64,000 bases of DNA from Gilliamella sp. WF3-4 (GTDB taxonomy: Bacteria; Pseudomonadota; Gammaproteobacteria; Enterobacterales; Orbaceae), in assembly GCF_001690275.1 (NCBI RefSeq), contig NZ_LZGW01000030.1:62001-126000 (forward strand). Reading direction: 5' to 3'. The notes under the pieces are model-generated. The model worked only from the letters and a program-made list of their open reading frames with translations, was not told the DNA's origin and made no database searches. This document shows positions 27,015 to 36,845 of this stretch, one piece after another (position 1 is the stretch's first letter; the number at the start of each line of letters is the position of its first letter). Both the position numbers and the translations under genes were made by a program.

Positions 27015-28226
27015 ATGGGATTTTCTCAAGCGGTAAGTGGCATGAATGCCGCATCAAAACAATTAGATGTCATTGGTAATAATATCGCTAACTCTGCAAC
27101 GGTAGGCTTTAAAAGCGCTAGTATTTCATTTGCTGATATCTATGCTGGCTCAAAAGTTGGCATGGGGGTAAAAGTCGCTGCAGTAATGCAAAATTTTAAT
27201 GATGGAACAGCGACAACAACCAACAACAGTTTAGATGTTGCTATCTCGGGTAATGGTTTTTTTCGTTTAGTGGATAGTAGTGGTCAAGTTTTCTATACTC
27301 GTAATGGACAATTTCAGTTAGATGCTGAGCGAAATATTGTTTCTGCTGATGGTCTTCAGTTAACGGGATATCTTGCAACAGGAACACCACCCACAGTGCA
27401 ACAAGGTGCAGCACCTGGTCCATTAAAAATTTCACAAGAAATGTTAAACGCCACCGCGACCACAAAGGCGACTTTACAAACCAACTTAAACTCTAATAGT
27501 AAAGTTCCAGCCAAGCAACCAATCAATGCACTTGATGCCGATACTTTCAATTATTCTACAACCATTACGACTTATGATTCACTGGGTAATCAACGTAATG
27601 TTCAGCTCTTTTATGTTAAAACTGCGGATAATCAATGGGATGTTCACTGTCTTGATAGTAGTGATCCTAAAGCCACTTTACAAAAAGTAGGCCAAATGGA
27701 GTTTGATTCTTCAGGCAAATTAATTAGCGATCCTGAAATGACCATTAATATTAATGGATTAAACGGCTCGGCTGACAACACCTTTACTTTATCATTAGCG
27801 AATAGTTCTCAGCAAAATATGGGTAAAGAACTCGGTAGTATTAAAACGCCTGTGGTTGATGGTTATGCGCCGGGTGATTTAGTCGGTTATAGCATTAATG
27901 ATGATGGCTCTATTTATGGTGTGTATTCTAACCAACAGACAATGTTATTAGGTCAAATTGCGATGGCTGATTTTGCCAATGTTAACGGGCTTGAATCAGC
28001 AGGAAACAATAACTGGCGATCAACTATTAATTCTGGTGGTGAAGTATTAGGCGTGGCAAATTCAGGCACTTTTGGATCATTAGCTAGTGGCGCGCTTGAA
28101 TCGTCAAATGTTGATATGAGTCAGGAATTAGTGAATATGATTGTAGCTCAGCGAAATTACCAATCTAATTCGCAAACAATTAAAACGCAAGATCAAATTC
28201 TCAATACGCTAGTGAATTTGCGTTAG
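27015..28226 (+). CDS. flgE: FlgE, flagellar hook protein
   Basis: Polymerises into the hook. The 403-aa product begins MGFSQAVSGMNAASKQLDVIGNNIANSATVGFK and ends with the D0 helix QELVNMIVAQRNYQSNSQTIKTQDQILNTLVNLR, as in FlgE. The ATG at 27015 is chosen: AAAGGAGAT lies 8-16 nt upstream, whereas a longer frame from 26973 would overlap flgD without support. Length is typical. Confidence 0.97.
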   Translation: MGFSQAVSGMNAASKQLDVIGNNIANSATVGFKSASISFADIYAGSKVGMGVKVAAVMQNFNDGTATTTNNSLDVAISGNGFFRLVDSSGQVFYTRNGQFQLDAERNIVSADGLQLTGYLATGTPPTVQQGAAPGPLKISQEMLNATATTKATLQTNLNSNSKVPAKQPINALDADTFNYSTTITTYDSLGNQRNVQLFYVKTADNQWDVHCLDSSDPKATLQKVGQMEFDSSGKLISDPEMTININGLNGSADNTFTLSLANSSQQNMGKELGSIKTPVVDGYAPGDLVGYSINDDGSIYGVYSNQQTMLLGQIAMADFANVNGLESAGNNNWRSTINSGGEVLGVANSGTFGSLASGALESSNVDMSQELVNMIVAQRNYQSNSQTIKTQDQILNTLVNLR

Positions 28227-28240
28227 TATAAAGGCTATTT

Positions 28241-28996
28241 ATGGATCGTGTTATTTATACAGCCATGTCGGCAGCAAGCCAGACATTAAATCGGCAGTCA
28301 ATTACTACCAATAATCTAGCTAATGTTTCTACGACAGGATTTCGTGCACAGTTGACAGCGATGAAAGCTGTTCCTATTGTCGGCAATGATACGCCCACCC
28401 GAACCATGGTGGTTGCAACAACCCCAACGTTTGACTCGACAATGGGGGCATTTAACTATACAGGTAGAAATCTCGATGTTGCTTTGGCAGAAGATAACTG
28501 GTTGGCAGTGCAATTAGCCGATGGTAGCGAAGCGTACACCCGCAATGGTGCCATTGAAATTGACGAAAATGGCACCCTTAACATACAAGGCTATCCATTA
28601 CTTGGTGATAGTGGTGTATTGACTGTGCCACAAAAATCGCAAGTGAGTATTAGCAGTGATGGCACACTTTCAGCATTAGGGGCTGGGGATAAACCAACGA
28701 CCATAGCTCAAGTCGGTAAAATAAAAAAAGTCCATATTGAACCTCATCAAATAGTGCGTGGTGATAATGGCTTTTTTCAATTAACCGAACAGGCGCGTAA
28801 TGAAAACGGTATGGTGATGCCAGATAACCCACAAGCTAAGCTGATGTCTGGTGTATTAGAAGGAAGTAATGTTAATCCTGTTACTGCGATGGTTGATTTA
28901 ATTAGCCACGCTCGCCAATTTGAAATGCAGATGAAAGAAATCACTACTGCGGATGAAAATGCACAAAAAGCGAACCAAATTTTATCGCTAACTTAG
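28241..28996 (+). CDS. flgF: FlgF, proximal rod protein
   Basis: Rod component between FlgC and FlgG. The 251-aa product has [31 protein letters not shown] at the N-terminus, the GNFxxT-like NYTGRNLDVALAEDNWLAVQ core, and the C-terminal GVLEGSNVNPVTAMVDLISHARQFEMQMK signature that marks FlgF. AAAGG lies upstream of the ATG. 29 nt separate it from flgG. Confidence 0.96.
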   Translation: MDRVIYTAMSAASQTLNRQSITTNNLANVSTTGFRAQLTAMKAVPIVGNDTPTRTMVVATTPTFDSTMGAFNYTGRNLDVALAEDNWLAVQLADGSEAYTRNGAIEIDENGTLNIQGYPLLGDSGVLTVPQKSQVSISSDGTLSALGAGDKPTTIAQVGKIKKVHIEPHQIVRGDNGFFQLTEQARNENGMVMPDNPQAKLMSGVLEGSNVNPVTAMVDLISHARQFEMQMKEITTADENAQKANQILSLT

Positions 28997-29025
28997 CTTT
29001 ATTAATAATTTAAGTAGGAAAAACT

Positions 29026-29808
29026 ATGATTAAATCATTGTGGATTGCCAAAACAGGCTTAACCGCACAACAAATGAATATGGATATTATTTCCAATAAT
29101 CTTGCTAATGTGAGTACCAGTGGTTTTAAACGGCAACGTGCTGTATTTGAAGATTTATTATACCAAACTGTTCGTCAACCCGGTGCGCAGTCTTCAGAAC
29201 AAACAACACTACCATCAGGTTTGCAAATAGGTACAGGTGTTCGTCCTGTTGCAACAGAGCGGGTTCATAGCCAAGGTAATTTAGAAGCAACGGATAACAG
29301 CAGTGATATTGCAATTAACGGACAAGGTTTTTTTCAGGTGCTATTACCTGATGGAACGCAAGCTTATACACGCAACGGCGCATTTCAAGTCAACCAAAAT
29401 GGTCAATTGGTAACCGCTGCGGGATATGAAATTCAGCCAACTATTAGTATTCCATCCAATGCAATCAAAATGACGGTTGCACGTGATGGTGTGGTTAATG
29501 TGACGTTAGCTAATCAGTCAACACAAGTGCAAGTTGGTCAATTAACATTACATACGTTTATTAATGATGCTGGGCTTGAAAGCATGGGCGAAAACCTTTA
29601 TTTAGAAACGGAAAGTTCAGGTGCACCCACTGAAAATACGCCAGGATTAAACGGCGCAGGTCTGTTATATCAAGGTTATACCGAAACATCTAATGTCAAT
29701 GTTGCTGAAGAATTGGTGAATATGATCCAAGTTCAACGCGCTTACGAAATTAACAGTAAAGCGATTTCAACATCAGACCAAATGTTGCAACGTTTAAATC
29801 AGTTATAA
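29026..29808 (+). CDS. flgG: FlgG, distal rod protein
   Basis: Forms the distal rod. The 260-aa product begins [44 protein letters not shown], includes the FlgG-specific [23 protein letters not shown] region, and ends [41 protein letters not shown]. All are classical FlgG features. Length is exact for the family. Confidence 0.98.
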   Translation: MIKSLWIAKTGLTAQQMNMDIISNNLANVSTSGFKRQRAVFEDLLYQTVRQPGAQSSEQTTLPSGLQIGTGVRPVATERVHSQGNLEATDNSSDIAINGQGFFQVLLPDGTQAYTRNGAFQVNQNGQLVTAAGYEIQPTISIPSNAIKMTVARDGVVNVTLANQSTQVQVGQLTLHTFINDAGLESMGENLYLETESSGAPTENTPGLNGAGLLYQGYTETSNVNVAEELVNMIQVQRAYEINSKAISTSDQMLQRLNQL

Positions 29809-29830
29809 ATTTAACAATATAATAAGCGTA

Positions 29831-30508
29831 ATGAGATATTTTTATATTTTAATTGCATTTTTTTTGTTTAGCTGTGCTCAATTACCTAAACAAGCCTTAG
29901 TTGAGGGTAAAACGAGCATTGTTCCACAAATGCCAGAAACTGTGAACAATAATGGTTCAATTTATCAAGCTAGCCAGCCCAGTAGCTTTGGTTATCAGCC
30001 GATATTTGAAGATCGTCGCCCGCGCAATATTGGCGATGTGTTAACTATTGTTTTACAAGAAAACGTGAGCGCTAGCAAAAGCTCATCTGTTAATGCTGGA
30101 CGAAATGGCTCAGTGAATTTAGGGGTAAAAACCATACCGACATTTCTTGATGGGCTAGTGGGTCGTGGTAAAGCCAATACCGAAATGTCTGGTGACAATG
30201 ACTTTAAGGGATCTGGTGGCGCTAATGCTAAAAATACTTTTAGTGGCACAATCACGGTCACCGTTCAAGATGTCATGATCAATGGTAACTTGAAAGTGAT
30301 TGGTGAAAAACAGATTGCAATTAATCAAGGCACTGAATTCATACGCTTTTCTGGTGTTGTTAATCCAAGAACCATCAGCGGCAATAATACGGTAATTTCA
30401 ACGCAAGTTGCTGATGCACGCATTGAATATGTGGGTAATGGTTACATTGATGAAGCGCAAACAATGGGCTGGTTACAGCGATTATTCTTAAATCTTTCAC
30501 CATTTTAA
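29831..30508 (+). CDS. flgH: FlgH, flagellar L-ring lipoprotein
   Basis: Outer-membrane L-ring subunit. The 225-aa product has a lipoprotein signal ending in LFSC with lipidated Cys15. It then shows [25 protein letters not shown] and the C-terminal [35 protein letters not shown] block of the FlgH family. It overlaps flgI by 1 nt (TAATG). Confidence 0.97.
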   Translation: MRYFYILIAFFLFSCAQLPKQALVEGKTSIVPQMPETVNNNGSIYQASQPSSFGYQPIFEDRRPRNIGDVLTIVLQENVSASKSSSVNAGRNGSVNLGVKTIPTFLDGLVGRGKANTEMSGDNDFKGSGGANAKNTFSGTITVTVQDVMINGNLKVIGEKQIAINQGTEFIRFSGVVNPRTISGNNTVISTQVADARIEYVGNGYIDEAQTMGWLQRLFLNLSPF

Positions 30509-31629
30509 TGAGTCTCATTATGATAAAAAAATTGCGTCCTTTTTTCTGCTTTACCTTGATGATGATATTGGTTATACCGAATGGTCATGCTGAGCGTATA
30601 CGTGATTTGGTCACCATTGAAGGGGTAAGAGAAAACGCCTTAGTTGGTTATGGGATTGTTGTTGGGCTTGATGGCACAGGCGATCAAACATCACAAACAC
30701 CTTTTACTATCCAAAGTATCACTAATATGCTATCCCAATTAGGGATTACTGTGCCAACAGGCAGCAATATGCAATTAAAAAATGTTGCTGCAGTTATGGT
30801 TACTGCAAAATTGCCTTCTTATTCACGCGTTGGGCAACAAATCGATGTGGTGGTATCTTCGCTTGGTAATGCAAAAAGCTTACGTGGTGGCACATTGATC
30901 ATGACGCCATTAAAGGGGGCTGATAATCAAGTCTATGCTATTGCACAAGGCAATCTTTTTGTGGGAGGAATGGGCGCAAGTAGTAAAGGAAGTAGTGTCA
31001 GTGTTAATCAAACGGCCGGTGCAACCATACCTAATGGGGCAACCATTGAACGAGAACTAGCAACCCGTTTAGATGAACGAAATGTTATCCACTTGCACCT
31101 TAATCAATTTGATTTTACCCGTGCCTTAAAAATTGCTGATGTCATTAACAAGTTACAAAAAAACACGGCGGTTGCACTAGATGGTACAACAATAGCACTA
31201 CAGATGCCAAAAGAAAATACAACTCGAGTGCAGTTACTTTCTCGAATACAAGATCTTGAAATTGGCACAACCCCTATTTCAGCAAAAGTGGTCATCAACA
31301 CAAGAACAGGTGTTGTAGTTATGAATCAAAAGGTTAAATTGGATAATTGTGCCGTAGCACATGGCAATTTATCTGTTGTTGTAAATAGTAAATTAAAAGT
31401 CAGCCAACCCAATACGCCATTAGCGGGTGGTGCAACAGTGGTTACGCCTGATAATCAAGTCAGTGTTGAGCAAGAAGGTGGCGCATTACATAACATCGCA
31501 TCGGGCACTGATTTAAACCGAGTGATTAATTCGCTAAATTTATTAGGCGCTAATCCTACTGAGTTAATGTCGATACTTGAAGCCTTAAAGACGGCGGGCT
31601 GTTTGCATGCTTCATTGGAAACTATTTAA
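30508..31629 (+). CDS. flgI: FlgI, flagellar P-ring protein
   Basis: Periplasmic P-ring subunit. The 373-aa product has a signal peptide (hydrophobic 11-24, cut after GHA) and mature start [31 protein letters not shown]. It contains the [10 protein letters not shown] and [12 protein letters not shown] motifs and a C-terminal [26 protein letters not shown] end. A second ATG at 30520 could be the true start; both give a workable signal peptide. Confidence 0.97.
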   Translation: MSLIMIKKLRPFFCFTLMMILVIPNGHAERIRDLVTIEGVRENALVGYGIVVGLDGTGDQTSQTPFTIQSITNMLSQLGITVPTGSNMQLKNVAAVMVTAKLPSYSRVGQQIDVVVSSLGNAKSLRGGTLIMTPLKGADNQVYAIAQGNLFVGGMGASSKGSSVSVNQTAGATIPNGATIERELATRLDERNVIHLHLNQFDFTRALKIADVINKLQKNTAVALDGTTIALQMPKENTTRVQLLSRIQDLEIGTTPISAKVVINTRTGVVVMNQKVKLDNCAVAHGNLSVVVNSKLKVSQPNTPLAGGATVVTPDNQVSVEQEGGALHNIASGTDLNRVINSLNLLGANPTELMSILEALKTAGCLHASLETI

Positions 31630-31656
31630 AAAACGATTTATAAAAGAAATGACATT

Positions 31657-32706
31657 ATGAATAATAAAATTGGACAACCTTTTAATCGCTTTGCTTATGA
31701 CTTTTCAGGGCTAAACCAACTAAAACGCAATGTTGCTAATGGTTCTGCTCAAGGTATCAAGCAAGTTGCTCAGCAATTTGAGTCCTTATTTATTAATATG
31801 ATGATGCAAAGTATGCGCAAAGCGGTGCCTGAAAGCGGTTTATTTAGTCAATCTGCTTCACAACTATTTACTGCAATGTTTGATCAGCAAATTGCGCAAC
31901 AAGCTGCCGGTAAAGGGTTGGGTTTAGCTGATATGCTTACTAAGCAGTTAACTAATAGATCATCAATTAATGCTAATTTGCACTCTAATACTAACTTACA
32001 ATCTAATAATCAATTACAATCTAATACAAACAATACAGCACAACATCTTCAATTAGCCCAATCTTTATTTAGTCAGGCTCCATCTAACATATCGCCTCAA
32101 GCATTAGGGCAAATGTTATATCGTAGTGCTAACAACATGCTTGAAAGTCAGCATAACGAAAAAGTATCAAAAACAACACGTGATAATACAAATGAAAATC
32201 ATGTTACCCAATTTGTCAAAGAATGGCTTGAGCCAGCCAAGCAGGCAGCTAAACAATCGGGAATTCCTTATGAAATCATTATTGCACAAGCTGCATTAGA
32301 AACAGGCTGGGGGCAAAAACAAATCAAGACAGAACATAACCAATCAAGCTATAATTATTTTGGTATAAAGGCAACTCCATCATGGCAAGGGCGTTCAACG
32401 CGTTTAACAACGCAAGAATTCATTGATAACCATATGATAAAAATTCAAGATGAATTTAGAGTCTATAATAGCAAACAACATGCAATCACCGATTACCTTA
32501 ATTTATTAACCAAAAACCCTCGCTACCGCGCAGTAGTTAAAGCTCCTGATGCCAGAACGGCAGCTAAAGAATTGCAAGCAGCACATTATGCAACTGATCC
32601 TAACTATAGCGACAAACTTATCCAAATCATTAGTCGTATTGAAAAAATTGCAAAAAATAGCCAGCCAACGGCCATATCCGGCTTTAAGCAAGTTGCATTT
32701 AATTGA
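31657..32706 (+). CDS. flgJ: FlgJ, rod-cap and peptidoglycan hydrolase
   Basis: Bifunctional: the N-terminal domain caps the growing rod and the C-terminal domain opens peptidoglycan. The 349-aa product has the rod-binding region (QFESLFINMMMQSMRKAVPESG ... MFDQQIAQQAAGKGLGLADML, 42-95) and an Asn/Gln-rich linker (110-185). A glucosaminidase domain follows (PYEIIIAQAALETGWGQK, then YNYFGIKATPSWQG and YRAVVKA). It is the last gene of the operon; flgK and flgL do not follow. Confidence 0.95.
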   Translation: MNNKIGQPFNRFAYDFSGLNQLKRNVANGSAQGIKQVAQQFESLFINMMMQSMRKAVPESGLFSQSASQLFTAMFDQQIAQQAAGKGLGLADMLTKQLTNRSSINANLHSNTNLQSNNQLQSNTNNTAQHLQLAQSLFSQAPSNISPQALGQMLYRSANNMLESQHNEKVSKTTRDNTNENHVTQFVKEWLEPAKQAAKQSGIPYEIIIAQAALETGWGQKQIKTEHNQSSYNYFGIKATPSWQGRSTRLTTQEFIDNHMIKIQDEFRVYNSKQHAITDYLNLLTKNPRYRAVVKAPDARTAAKELQAAHYATDPNYSDKLIQIISRIEKIAKNSQPTAISGFKQVAFN

Positions 32707-32996
32707 TAATAGGATTAAGCGCCCAATACTGGGCACCGCAGTTTTTTGCCACGTTACCCATTCATTCAAGTTGAAATTCAAACTGTTGATAGCTGGGCAG
32801 ATATAGTTAAACAGCGGTTTGATATGGGATGCCGTTTAGGTGGTGATATTGCGACAGAAAGGATTGCCGTAATAATATCTTTCCCCTTTTTGATGCGTTA
32901 AAGTACCAGTAAACATTGAAGGGGAAACGTTGTTGCTAAATTAGATAACAAGCAGATGCTAAGGTCATTTTTAATGATAAGGGTTTGGTTATAGAT

Positions 32997-33215
32997 ATGT
33001 CTGATGTTATCAAAAATTATAAAATGATTTTCAATAGTGCTACCTCTAAAGTAAATAATGTTGTTCATGATAATATTGAAGTTGTTATATTAGATTTCTT
33101 TTCCACTGAATTTAAGCCTGATAAATTGCTATGTTTTGATTTTATTAGTAAAAATAGTATAAGCATTGATTTTAAACACAAGCAATTGTTGATTAAGTCT
33201 AAAGTAAAACAATAA
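32997..33215 (+). CDS. Weak hypothetical, 72 codons
   Basis: ATG at 32997 without a clear ribosome site. The product has a patterned EVVILDFFSTEFKPDKLLCFDF segment that looks protein-like, but I recognise no family. It could be the 3' part of a broken gene, because the surrounding DNA is full of fragments. Confidence 0.25.
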   Translation: MSDVIKNYKMIFNSATSKVNNVVHDNIEVVILDFFSTEFKPDKLLCFDFISKNSISIDFKHKQLLIKSKVKQ

Positions 33216-33261
33216 AAATGGTTCAGAAAACCTATTGATTTTATTAAAGTTTTTAAGGTGG

Positions 33262-33345
33262 ATTTTTAAATCTCTTCCCTCTGGTAAATTAAGAGCAATA
33301 CCAATGTTTAACATCTCACGATGAAGTCATCGATGATATTGAATG
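33262..33345 (-). pseudogene. IS3-family transposase remnant
   Basis: Minus-strand translation gives FNIIDDF, then after a one-base shift an REMLNIGIALNLPEGRDLKI-like stretch. This parallels FNVIDDFNREALGIDIAVSLPAGRI in the intact-length element at 51-52 kb. Roughly 80 bp survive. It marks a former insertion at the edge of the accessory region. Confidence 0.6.
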
Positions 33346-33475
33346 TTAGGCAGCACAGCCAAAATGATAATATTCACAAGAGATGCTAAAATTAGTAGGA
33401 TAAATGGCTTTATGTTCTAGTCTCATTGGTAAACGTAGTTATCTTAGTTCGTGTATAACAATTAGGAGAGGAATA

Positions 33476-33853
33476 ATGAAATATTATGCAAAGTTAATTG
33501 CCTTTGATCCCTATATTGAGGAGCAGGCTACTTTCGCTTTTGGACAGTATCAACTCTGTTGTTTTATTAACTCTTCTCCTTGGGCGCTTAACACGGGTAA
33601 TATTTACTTATTAGAGCTTGGCTTGTGTTTTATTAATAAAATAAAACCAGAATTATCTAAAGATAAATGCTTTATCATTAAACAACAACAAGACACGTTT
33701 ACTCATCATATCAACGGATACTTATTTGAAAATAAATTAATATTATCAAATTTAGTTTTTCAAGATGATCTATTTTATGATTTTTCTTATCTAAGTGGCG
33801 ACTTTATTAAGTGCAATATTGATAGATTTTCTGTTGATATTTTAGATAAATAG
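33476..33853 (+). CDS. Hypothetical protein, possible immunity protein
   Basis: The 125-aa product is predicted mostly beta and has no signal peptide. ATG at 33476 is selected because AGGAGAGG lies just upstream; an upstream in-frame start at 33404 lacks one. The pattern MKYYAKLIAFDPYIEEQATF ... SYLSGDFIKCNIDRF resembles small all-beta proteins found next to polymorphic toxins, but I cannot name the family. It is the only plus-strand gene in the accessory block. Confidence 0.55.
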   Translation: MKYYAKLIAFDPYIEEQATFAFGQYQLCCFINSSPWALNTGNIYLLELGLCFINKIKPELSKDKCFIIKQQQDTFTHHINGYLFENKLILSNLVFQDDLFYDFSYLSGDFIKCNIDRFSVDILDK

Positions 33854-33917
33854 TAGCCTGTTTATTATAAATCACCACGATAGAATTAATATACAAGCTA
33901 CCATTTTGTATCATTTC

Positions 33918-34715
33918 TTAATCTGGCGAAAATTTGGTTATTAATTTTGTTCTCTTTTCTTGATTAACAAATGTGTAATAAGTCTCTCCACCATCAAAAT
34001 ATTGTACAATCTCTAGCTTATTTTTCCCTTTCCATTTATATTCAACTTCAACTCTCATATAATCATCTTCGTAAATATCCGAAAAATCTTCTCCCTGTTT
34101 GATTTTTTTCCTAAACTCATAAGTAGGATTAATACTCATTGCTTCATATACATCTAATATTGTCATATTTTTATAGAAACAAACTTTAGTTGACTCCATC
34201 TCAAAATATTTTGTTTCAAGACAATTTTCATTACGTTTAAAATTATTTATTTTGTTTTCATCTGTAATAGCTAATTGCTTATAAAAAACTAAATGTTTAT
34301 TATAAGGAATCATTAATTCATTATTATTAAGTAGTATGATAATCTCATAATTAAAGCCCATGCACCTTTCTGATAGATTAGAAGGCTCAATAAAATATAA
34401 TCCATTAAACTTATTCAAAGATAGATCATATTTTTTTAAATCTTCATTATAATCCTCAAAGATATTAAGTTTAGTCAACTGATTATAGATAGTTTCTTTA
34501 TCCCCTTTGACTCTCTTAAAATTACAACCTAACACTTTAATTTTTTGTTCATTACCAACAATAAAATTATTTAAAATACTGGCTAGCCATTTCTTTTCTT
34601 TATTTTCTACATTTATTTTATCTTTTATTAACAAATAATAATGATTATTATTTGATGCATAAGTAAAATATGGAACTAAAAACAGTAAAATACATCCAAA
34701 TAAGAATTTTTTCAT
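33918..34715 (-). CDS. Exported hypothetical, probable T6SS immunity protein
   Basis: The 265-aa product has a clear signal peptide (KKFLFGCILLFLVPYFTYA, cut near residue 20) and a lysine- and asparagine-rich periplasmic body. Its end has ITKF preceded by YYTFVNQEKRTK, a loose version of the Y-x-x-N-x-x-G/K pattern shared by neighbours. The gene starts directly after a broken scaffold fragment (34716-34998), as an immunity gene would follow its effector. An ATG with GGAGTGGAAAA upstream supports translation. Role inferred from position and export signal. Confidence 0.65.
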   Translation of the reverse strand: MKKFLFGCILLFLVPYFTYASNNNHYYLLIKDKINVENKEKKWLASILNNFIVGNEQKIKVLGCNFKRVKGDKETIYNQLTKLNIFEDYNEDLKKYDLSLNKFNGLYFIEPSNLSERCMGFNYEIIILLNNNELMIPYNKHLVFYKQLAITDENKINNFKRNENCLETKYFEMESTKVCFYKNMTILDVYEAMSINPTYEFRKKIKQGEDFSDIYEDDYMRVEVEYKWKGKNKLEIVQYFDGGETYYTFVNQEKRTKLITKFSPD

Positions 34716-34998
34716 TTTTCCACTCCTCCAGTAAATGCCCTATGTGTCCGCTGCCCAGCTTCTGAGTAAGCCTTCTTTAAATCCCTTTCTGTAAAAGTAG
34801 GTGGCGGTAGGCCTTTTTTCGTTGGGTTGAATAAATCAGTGTGCCCGTTAATATTTGGTGTAATGCCCGCATCGCTAGCGTGTAATTTTCTTGTTTACCT
34901 AAACGAAATTTACTGCCTTTGAGCAATAAATCCACAACTTTTGTGTTTTTTCCCTTTTCGCGTATCACGCTACCGATAATGGTTTCTACTTTTTTCAT
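34716..34998 (-). pseudogene. Broken fragment of the T6SS effector scaffold (M15-type)
   Basis: Minus-strand frames read ALHQILTGTLIYSTQRKKA and, after a shift, GFKEGLLRSWAAD. These match ELHQILTGTLRYSNQRKK and EGLRRSWAAER in the scaffold of the 36.8-39.1 kb effector. The frame is shifted and a stop follows, so it is a ghost of an effector gene that once preceded the 265-aa immunity candidate. Confidence 0.75.
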
Positions 34999-35052
34999 CA
35001 GCTGTAACTGATGATGTAATTAAATTCAGGAATGATAAAAATAAAAAGTAAT

Positions 35053-35601
35053 TTAATTATTGTTGGTTTTTTCTTTAAGATATCCATCTTGATTTAAATA
35101 ATAATGCTTAATTGTTAAATTATTATCATATTCTGTTGTAACGGTAATGATAAAATCCTTTGAAATAGTAAAATGTGTTTTTTCAATTAGATTTTCATTA
35201 TTTCCTGGTTCGTACCATTCACCTTCAACGTATAAATCTGATCGTATTTGATGATCTTTTATTGTCAATAAATAAAGTCTGTAAGGAAAATCACCACAAT
35301 CCTGTGGTACCAAAATCATATTAATGTCATTTTTTGATGGTAGAGGTATATAACGAAAATCTATTTCGCAATTCCATGATGCCAAATCTTTAATCTTGCA
35401 ATTTTCATTATTAGTTAAATTATATTGTGTATTTTTATGTGCTTTATTTAATGGTAAAGTATCTGTACTTTTTTCAAAACAGGCATTTTTATTATTTTGT
35501 TGGATAATTGTGTTTACATGATGTTGAATAGGGTGTTCTTGTGCATAAGCAAAAAAAGGAATTACACCGAACACTAAATAAATTATATAGTTATTTATCA
35601 T
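35053..35601 (-). CDS. Exported hypothetical, probable immunity protein
   Basis: The 182-aa product has a signal peptide (hydrophobic 5-18, cut after AYA). The C-terminal section FTISKDFIITVTTEY ... IKHYYLNQDGYLKEK carries the recurrent pattern of this block: a beta strand after an acidic/aromatic pair, then Y-Y-x-N-x-x-G-x-x-K. I do not recognise a named family. It lies in a run of minus-strand exported proteins downstream of the M15 effector, consistent with periplasmic protection against a peptidoglycan hydrolase. Confidence 0.6.
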   Translation of the reverse strand: MINNYIIYLVFGVIPFFAYAQEHPIQHHVNTIIQQNNKNACFEKSTDTLPLNKAHKNTQYNLTNNENCKIKDLASWNCEIDFRYIPLPSKNDINMILVPQDCGDFPYRLYLLTIKDHQIRSDLYVEGEWYEPGNNENLIEKTHFTISKDFIITVTTEYDNNLTIKHYYLNQDGYLKEKTNNN

Positions 35602-35804
35602 AATATATCCTAAAATTATTTATTAGTTATTTTTTGCAATAATGAAGCCAATGGCTTTCTACCCAGTACGGCTTATTTTGAAGCATAAACGAATTGTAAA
35701 GAAATCCTCATTATTCTCAGGATTAGAAACATTCCCCCTAACCTTATAGGTGAAAATGTTTTTTTACGTACTTGAATTAATTTTGCCTATTTTGCAATTA
35801 AAAA

Positions 35805-36815
35805 CTATCTTTTTACCTTAACAAATTTTCCTTGTTTATTAATGACATAGTGAATTTTACTGACTAAAGTGGTTGGTCTTTTCTTGTAATCATATGGCGA
35901 GTTAAAATGTTTGATTGTTATGCGATAATTTTTATCGATAAAATATTTACTCAAAATACCTCCATCCTCCAACTCATAAAATTCACCTATTTCTAGTCTA
36001 TCAATCAGATTAAAATCATCCGAAAGGCTAATTAATGATAACTGTCGTGCTGAATTAATAGCAACGGAGGACAGCAATAATAATTTTATTTTTTTATAAG
36101 ATTTTAGTTTCAATGCCCTAAAACAACCATCATCAATCATTCCTTTAAAAAAATAATTAAATTCATCAAAACAATCATCGTTAAACTTTCCAGCAACAAA
36201 AGGATCAACTGTATCCGTTATTGGTAAAAAAATATCATTGTTACTATTAACTTCATCACCCCAATAATAATTATTCAATGGAACATCTATAATATTTAAT
36301 TTTTCATAAATAGTTGCTAGCGTTTGACGCATTTTTTGCTTTAATTTAAACGCCAAAACCATATCATCATTCGTAAATAAAAAAAGGTAATCGGAAATAA
36401 GCACTAATGAGGGATTTAAATTATATTGCTTAGGTAATGTTACAAAATCAAAATATTGATTTTCTTGTTGATTACCCGTTAACTTTAAATGTTCCAATAC
36501 TTTTTGTAACAATTCGTGGGAACGCGGTGATAAATTGTCGGTAACTTGATGTACATTAATTATATGATTTTCATCTAATATTAATTTACTGTCTGAACTT
36601 TTTACCGATATATTTTTTATTTCGTTAAGTCGTGTATATAACGTTAAATCATCAAGTGGGATATCGGGTAGATAAGTAATATCAACTAATTGCCACTCTG
36701 TAATATCCTGCTTTGTTAATGAATTGGGATCATTTTTTGTTTCATTCGCACTTACTGCTAACGTGATAAAACAACAAAAAAATAAAACGAAAAAACGATT
36801 TAGTATTGTTAGCAT
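35805..36815 (-). CDS. Exported hypothetical, likely immunity to the M15-type effector
   Basis: The 336-aa product has a signal peptide (residues 1-23, cut after VSA). The mature part includes ITEWQLVDITYLPDIPL, VLISDYLFLFTNDDMVLAFK and a C-terminus YFIDKNYRITIKHF ... HYVINKQGKFVKVKR. It starts 30 nt after the M15 effector gene, so it is the natural immunity partner. It is paralogous with the 316-aa protein at 40.4-41.3 kb, which also follows an M15 effector 3' end. Function inferred from position and paralogy. Confidence 0.7.
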   Translation of the reverse strand: MLTILNRFFVLFFCCFITLAVSANETKNDPNSLTKQDITEWQLVDITYLPDIPLDDLTLYTRLNEIKNISVKSSDSKLILDENHIINVHQVTDNLSPRSHELLQKVLEHLKLTGNQQENQYFDFVTLPKQYNLNPSLVLISDYLFLFTNDDMVLAFKLKQKMRQTLATIYEKLNIIDVPLNNYYWGDEVNSNNDIFLPITDTVDPFVAGKFNDDCFDEFNYFFKGMIDDGCFRALKLKSYKKIKLLLLSSVAINSARQLSLISLSDDFNLIDRLEIGEFYELEDGGILSKYFIDKNYRITIKHFNSPYDYKKRPTTLVSKIHYVINKQGKFVKVKR

Positions 36816-36845
36816 TATTTCCTCCTCTAATTTATTCTATTTTTC

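Larger units (their letters stand above)
32707..33475. other. Decayed region between flagellar operon and T6SS-linked genes
   Basis: Mostly non-coding. GCCCA/TGGGC (32721-32734) followed by a T6 run at 32742-32747 may terminate the flg operon. Bases 33222-33254 repeat 4284-4316 (29 of 33 identical). An IS3 transposase scrap lies at about 33262-33345. A weak 72-codon frame is listed separately. Confidence 0.4.
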